Source: Dolomedes plantarius (Eukaryota > Arthropoda > Arachnida > Araneae > Dolomedidae). Taken from it: a stretch of DNA of 64,000 nucleotides. Where the stretch lies: positions 54,910,476-54,974,475 of the forward strand of contig OU015500.1 in assembly GCA_907164885.2 (NCBI GenBank), given 5' to 3'. The position numbers and the translations under genes were made by a program. Numbering within the stretch: position 1 is the stretch's first letter; each line of letters begins with the position of its first letter. The notes below the pieces were generated by a model, which worked only from the letters and a program-made list of their open reading frames with translations, made no database searches and was not told where the DNA came from. This document shows, piece after piece, positions 59,332 to 64,000 of the stretch.

Positions 59332-60835
59332 GTTTGTATTAAATTCTTTTCTTTGAATTACCCTATTTTTACTGCCTTTCTTGACTATTTTTTTTACTAA
59401 GGTGTAATCAAAAAATTAATGGGAGGAAAAAATGTTCGGAGCCTTTTCTTTTTTTCAGAAACTTTCGAAAATTGTTTTTTGATTTTTCGAAGAAATATAG
59501 CACTAAAATAAGAAAGGGGTGAAAAATAGTGCAAAACTGTGCAACTTTTTACAAAATCAAAGACTACTGGTCGAAATGTAGCAAATTTTTACATAAACGC
59601 CTCTAGTTCTGAAAAAAAAATAATTATGCATATAGCATCAATTTCTTTTTGTAATTTGCACATTAGGACCACCTGAATCTAATGAACTAAACGCTAATCA
59701 ATATCTCGAAATCTTAAAAAAATACAGATAATTATAAGCAATTACATGCACAATTTCTGTAATTTCTCTTGATATTTTTTATTAATACAGCTATAAATAA
59801 AAAAATATTCTTAGAACCTAATCTATTGTTCATTACATTCTTAGCACAATAAAAAACATACCTGAAAAATTTCATGGACATATCATGAACATATTTTGAG
59901 CTATCACAATGCTAAATACTCATTTTTGGTGAAAGTAAGTTCTTCAGAATACACAATTAAAGTTTTCACGTGTATTCATATGGACAGCAGTTGCTGTGTT
60001 TAAATCACTCTCATTTCTTATCTAATGATCGTACAGAAAAAATTAAAGCAGATTTAGAGATACAAAATCACATTTTTTAAGAACCAGGAATAAAAATTAA
60101 TTCGAAATTTTCATCAAAAAAAGGTTTTAAATGTAGTCGGATACTTTAATATTCCTTATTTCACCAAACTGATGCAATATTTTCAGTATCTAAAAATACT
60201 GCATACGCTAGTATAGTTTCAGTATCTCCAGAATTGTCTGAATTTTATGAAATGTTAATTAAGAAAAGGTGAAAAAATGAGAAAATCTGTTTAAATATGT
60301 ACATTATTTCCATTAGTGCAAAACCCGGTCGACTTAAGAGACATAAAAACTTTTCTACCTACCATAATAGCTAGCAAATAATATGGTCTGGGGATTTAGC
60401 TTACAAACATTTGAGAACAAACACTCCAGGCATCCAATGTAGTAAATTGTGACTGATTGAGAACCTCACTGATATCTAGAAATAGAACCTGAAAATGAGA
60501 AAAAAAAATATGTTTCATTACGATAATTAAACACTCAGAAAAGCTAAATTTTATATAATTTAATTAATCACCTGACTTGAAAGATATTTACAATTCATAC
60601 TTTAAATAAAAATATTCTCCAATATGTTTTTCTTCTGTAGTATAAAGAGAAATTTAAACACATAACTTTCCCCGCAGTCACCTTTATGCTTCCTGTCTCC
60701 TCGTTTACCCCACTTTTATGCTTTAAAACGTAACTGCCTGGACCATGAAACGATCCTAGGATGTTGTAATGTATAAAGAAATGTGGTGTTCCATTAACTG
60801 CTCTGCCATATCTTGATTTTCTGCTATCAGACATA

Positions 60836-60955
60836 CAGTAATATAATTTTATGTTTTACACCGAAAAAGAAAAAAAAAAGGAGGGAGATTTTAATCCTGT
60901 ATAAACGTTATGTACGAGTATTGTATAATATTATTACTTACCTTAAATATATTAA
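60836..60955. repeat. 120-bp direct repeat, left copy
   Basis: cagtaatataattttatgtt ... acttaccttaaatatattaa. It is matched by 62345-62460 with only a few substitutions and a 4-bp length difference in an A-run. The left copy ends precisely with the TTAA that borders the MITE. Confidence 0.9.
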
Positions 60956-62340
60956 GGGGATCCGGGTCACTTTCATTTTTTTTTATTTACTGAGTTAAAA
61001 TTTTGAATTTTTTTGTGATAGTCAATCATATAATTTTCAAACAAAATCACATCATAAAACTTATGATAAAATTAAAAAAAAATTTTAAAATTTTAAATTT
61101 AAAAAAAGTGGGGTAATTTAAAATTATTATAAATCAAAATATTATTTGTCGAGTTTCAAATTTTTTCTTTTAATTAAACAGTAATATATAAGTTTTAATT
61201 CTGATTCAGCGTTTTATAAAATATTAATTTTTAAAAAAATTTAAAATATTTAGAGTAATTTTTTTTTAAATGTAACATATATTTAAAAAAATCATATGTT
61301 TGAAAGTAAACATGTTTTTCAAATTTTCTGAATTAAAAATTAAAGTAAAATATCTTCTAAAGACATGTTCCAAGTTTGAACCATTTATCTTTAACGGTTC
61401 TTGACTTATGGCAATTTAAGGGGTTCCAGGACACAAAATTGTTCTAATTTTTAAAATAAAAATTATTGCATTAAAAATTTCTGTGTTCTTTTACGTTTAA
61501 AATGACGTTTAATCAATTTTTCTATCTTAATTAGAACAGGAGAAATTATTATTTTATTTTTGCAACATTCTAATAGTAGCCAATCGTTGTTTAAACCTGT
61601 AAGTGCGTTTTTCTACCTGATGGGTTTTTCCCCATTTCTCGTCTTTAAATTGTTATAAGTCAAGAACCGTTAAAGATAAATGGTTGAAACTTGTAGCATG
61701 TCTTTTCCAAATATTTTACTTTAATTTTGATTCAGAGAACTGGAAAAAAAATGTTTACTTCTAAAAATATGATTTTTGAAAAATAAGTTACATATTTTTT
61801 ATTTTAATTTTTCATCTAAGTATTTTAATTTTTTTTAAATTAATATTTAAAAAAATGGTGAATCAAAATTAAAATTTATATATTTGTGTTTAATTAAGTA
61901 AACAAAATTGAAATTCGACAAATAATATTTCGAGTTATAACGATTTTAAATTACCACACTTTTATTAAAAATTTTAAATTTTTAAATTTTTAAAAACTTT
62001 ATAAGAAGTTTTATGATGTGATTTTGTTTACAAATTATATGGTTAACCATCACAAAAAAATTCAAAATTTTAAATAATTAAAAAAAAAATTTAAATGTGT
62101 CCCGGACCCCCTTTAAGACGAGATTTGGTAAATAAACCCATTAAGCAGAAAAACGCATTTACAGGTTTAAACACAGATTGACTACTATTAGAATGTTGCG
62201 AAAAAAAAAATCAATATATCCTATTCGAATTAAGATAGAAACATGATTGAAACGTCATTTTAAGCAGAAAAGAACACAAAGTTTATTAATGAAATAAAAA
62301 AAATTTCGAAAATTTGAAGAATTTTGTGTCTTGGACCCCC
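60956..62340. mobile_element. TTAA-flanked MITE, copy B, interrupted by copy C
   Basis: The outer element is of the same family as 26858-27556. It is bracketed by TTAA (60952-60955 and 62341-62344), with degenerate ends GGGGATCCGGGTCAC and TGTGTCTTGGACCCCC. Without the inner insertion it is about 688 bp and collinear with copy A. The insertion lies at the TTAA after ttgacttatggcaatttaa. Confidence 0.88.
61420..62112. mobile_element. TTAA-flanked MITE, copy C, nested and inverted
   Basis: 693 bp bracketed by TTAA at 61416-61419 and 62113-62116, with ends GGGGTTCCAGGACACA and TGTCCCGGACCCCCT. It is oriented opposite to the outer copy. For example, the caagaaccgttaaagataaa segment appears inverted relative to the outer ttatctttaacggttcttga. 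Confidence 0.88.
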
Positions 62341-62344
62341 TTAA

Positions 62345-62460
62345 CAGTAACATAATTTTATGTTTTACACCGAAAAATAAAAAAAAGAGGAAGATTTTAT
62401 CCTGTATAAACATTACGTACGAGTATTGTATAATATTATTACTTACCTTAAATATATTAA
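62345..62460. repeat. 120-bp direct repeat, right copy
   Basis: Right-hand copy of 60836-60955, beginning directly after the TTAA at 62341-62344 and itself ending ...aaatatattaa. Confidence 0.9.
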
Positions 62461-62728
62461 CAGGAAGGCGCAGCTTCTTAATATCAGTAATTATAAAGAG
62501 ATGGTTTTTTAAAGCTCATATTTATAGGAAGGCTAAGGTTATTGAGGTATTTTTGCCTGTGTCTGAGACAGCAAATTTATTAAATGTTGCATTCTACATA
62601 AGGAACCCGAACAAAGACAATCAATAAAGTGAAAAAGGGATAAAGAACGGTAATTTGCATCCAAAAACATACGTACAAAATAATATCAAAGGATCAATGA
62701 TATAAATGTGAAGATTTCAGAATGAGGA

Positions 62729-63081
62729 CGCAGCGGCCCAGTTGGCAAAAGCAGCGGGCAAGTGATCTGAAAGTCACTGGTTTAATGCTTGTCGCTGACA
62801 AAATCCACTCCCGTGTACACTAATGGCAGCTGGGGCACGCAAAACTTGTTTTGGCTGCAATGTACTCTATGTTCTCAAAATTACCTCTGGAGGTGCACGG
62901 TCAATTGTTCTGGTCTCGTCACTTGACTGGGTTCAAAATTACGGGACTGGCCCTTTGGCGAAGTCGGACTCCAACCCTTCTGGTTCCAGTCAAAACAGGA
63001 GCCGCACCTTCATCGCCCATAGCTTTCGGGACTTGATCTGATGTTGCTGTCGGTCAAGTGGCATAAACAACAACAACAACA
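62729..63081 (+). repeat. tRNA-derived SINE with (AAC)n tail
   Basis: It opens cgcagcggcccagttggcaa. The A box is about 62734-62745 (CGGCCCAGTTGG) and the B box GGTTTAATGC lies at 62780-62789, with normal spacing. The GC-richer body runs to ...gtcggtcaagtggc and ends ataaacaacaacaacaacag, a simple-repeat tail typical of SINEs. Reading frames inside it are by-products of GC content. Confidence 0.8.
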
Positions 63082-63273
63082 GATTTCCGAATAAAATAAG
63101 AATTGTTACTTACGTGAAGATAACGCATAACATAGCTTCTTAACAATCATAATTTTTTATTTTTCATATTAAGAGGCTGGGTGTTCCTGCTGTGTAACCA
63201 TATCTTGAAATGATTAAAAACACACAAATACTAATCAGTACTTACTTTGAAGTACTTACTTTAAAAGGTTTAG

Positions 63274-63370
63274 AACTTCGAGCTCATCATGAACATGCCA
63301 TTTACGAAGTTCCTGATCGAGGCAGAATGCTTCTAGAACGTGGAAAATTCTGGAGAGAAGAAGGGGATGG
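63274..63370 (+). CDS. Dscam: Probable sDscam cytoplasmic-tail exon, part 3
   Basis: A 97-nt candidate exon, entering in phase 1 as required by the exon ending at 59331 and leaving in phase 2 at the strong donor gatgg|gtaagt. It encodes ELRAHHEHAIYEVPDRGRML followed by LERGKFWREEGDG. IYEVP is a second YxxP motif, echoing IYETP in the previous exon. The acceptor ttaaaaggtttag has a poor pyrimidine tract, so the 5' border is less certain. A later AG (cttcgag at 63282) would lose phase. The protein continues beyond the window. Confidence 0.6.
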
Positions 63371-63490
63371 GTAAGTGAAATTCCTATGTCCTGTACTTAT
63401 TTAGAAACAAAAAAAATAACTGCAAAATGCGTTTTGCAATTTCTCCTGATTTAACTATAAGCTGAATGAAGCTAATGTATTTTACTGATA

Positions 63491-64000
63491 GGTCCTGTTC
63501 ATATAGAATCTGTCAGCGTCAGCGTAAAAGAATTAACCGATAATATACTAATCCTTGATCCATTCAACTCAGTGGTTCCCAACCCATAGAAGTCTGCAGA
63601 CCTCTTGGCCTGAAACTTAACTATGTGCGGAACCCCCTCCCAACCAACTTGAGGCGAGGGGGGGGGGACTTTCGGGGGTATGGGGGGTATAGAATATCCC
63701 TCAGGCAAAAGGAATACAGGATTAACGTACTCACATTCTAACGTATCATATTCTAATAATAAAATAATTATGTTAAACTTTTAAGGAATTTTAATTCAAC
63801 ACCTGATAGTCATCGGATGTATTTGGCCCATCTAGTTCAATGAACATTGCTTTCAAAATCTCCATTTATTTGGCAACTTTTTTATATGTAGTGCCGGACC
63901 ATTCCGGAGGCTCTCGCGGTTCACCTGTAGTCCGCGGACCACCGGTTGGGAACCACTGATTTAACCAATCAACGCCAACGGAAATTTTGACGCTGATACT
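63491..64000. mobile_element. Outer MITE, right end cut off by window
   Basis: The left part reads ggtcctgttcatatagaatctgtcagcgtc and agcgtaaaag. The last bases of the window, ttttgacgctgatact, are the inverted counterpart (tcagcgtc..aaaa). The cctgttca(c/t)ata start is shared with the MITE at 51554. The right terminus lies beyond base 64000. Confidence 0.55.
63570..63958. mobile_element. hAT-type MITE, nested
   Basis: 389 bp with perfect 15-bp inverted ends CAGTGGTTCCCAACC / GGTTGGGAACCACTG, the classic hAT terminus. Flanking 8-mers attcaact and atttaacc agree at 6 of 8 positions, consistent with an aged 8-bp target duplication. Interior GC-rich, including gtccgcggaccaccgg and a G9 run. No transposase. 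Confidence 0.85.

Larger units (their letters stand above)
59332..63273 (+). other. Dscam: Intron in cytoplasmic tail region
   Basis: A 3.9-kb intron with the self-nested TTAA MITE (60956-62340), its flanking duplicated segments and a SINE (62729-63081). Stretches 59332-60835, 62461-62728 and 63082-63273 show nothing I can name. Confidence 0.75.
63371..64000 (+). other. Dscam: Intron start, contains nested MITEs
   Basis: After the donor about 120 bp look unremarkable. The rest is an incomplete outer MITE (from about 63491) with a hAT-type MITE (63570-63958) inside it, cut by the window edge. Confidence 0.6.

Noticed and set aside
62823..63041. Two overlapping frames of 61-72 codons
   Set aside because: They lie entirely within the SINE body and overlap each other in different frames.

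Overview
The window is AT-rich animal nuclear DNA: long introns, small split exons with GT-AG borders, many (TA)n tracts and a dense layer of mostly dead DNA transposons. It most likely comes from a chelicerate, with a spider as best guess. That guess rests on the one host gene found, whose domain order matches the shortened Dscam (sDscam) genes described in chelicerates, and it is an inference.

Host gene. Ten exons on the + strand, with matching splice phases, encode the 3' half of a Dscam-family cell-surface receptor. The order is: second half of a fibronectin type III (FN3) domain (4972-5133); an FN3 split over 17014-17084 and 21858-22095; an FN3 split over 29516-29614 and 30601-30786; a single-exon FN3 (48950-49243); the transmembrane exon (52167-52337); and cytoplasmic-tail exons at 54911-55137, 59268-59331 and probably 63274-63370. 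By resemblance to insect Dscam, the four FN3 domains correspond to FN3-1, FN3-2, FN3-5 and FN3-6. FN3-3, FN3-4 and Ig10 are missing. The 5' part (Ig domains and first half of FN3-1) and the end of the tail lie outside the window or were not recognised.

Mobile DNA, left to right. The first large intron (5134-17013) holds a fold-back element, a pogo/Tigger-like MITE, a DD41D mariner relic, a 117-bp minisatellite and a mariner MITE. Intron 17085-21857 is almost entirely transposon: a DD36E Tc1 element split by an internally deleted piggyBac, then an element with about 245-bp inverted repeats, then a nearly intact DD34E Tc1. Intron 22096-29515 holds a DD34D mariner, a fused transposase remnant, a TTAA-flanked MITE and a sense-oriented solo LTR just upstream of an exon. 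The 18-kb intron 30787-48949 holds a Tc1 relic split by an LTR, a long hairpin, a Mutator-like fragment, a mariner-like element with a nested Tigger-like MITE, a tRNA-derived SINE, a perfect-ended MITE and a second, older copy of the DD34E Tc1. Intron 49244-52166 holds a Merlin (IS1595-type) element with an 8-bp target duplication. The last introns hold 168-bp tandem repeats, a TTAA MITE inserted into a copy of itself and bordered by a 120-bp duplication, a SINE with an (AAC)n tail, and a hAT MITE nested in another MITE.

Everything was read by eye. No database search, alignment or folding program was run. Domain and family names rest on motif recognition, and element ends on visible inverted repeats and target duplications.
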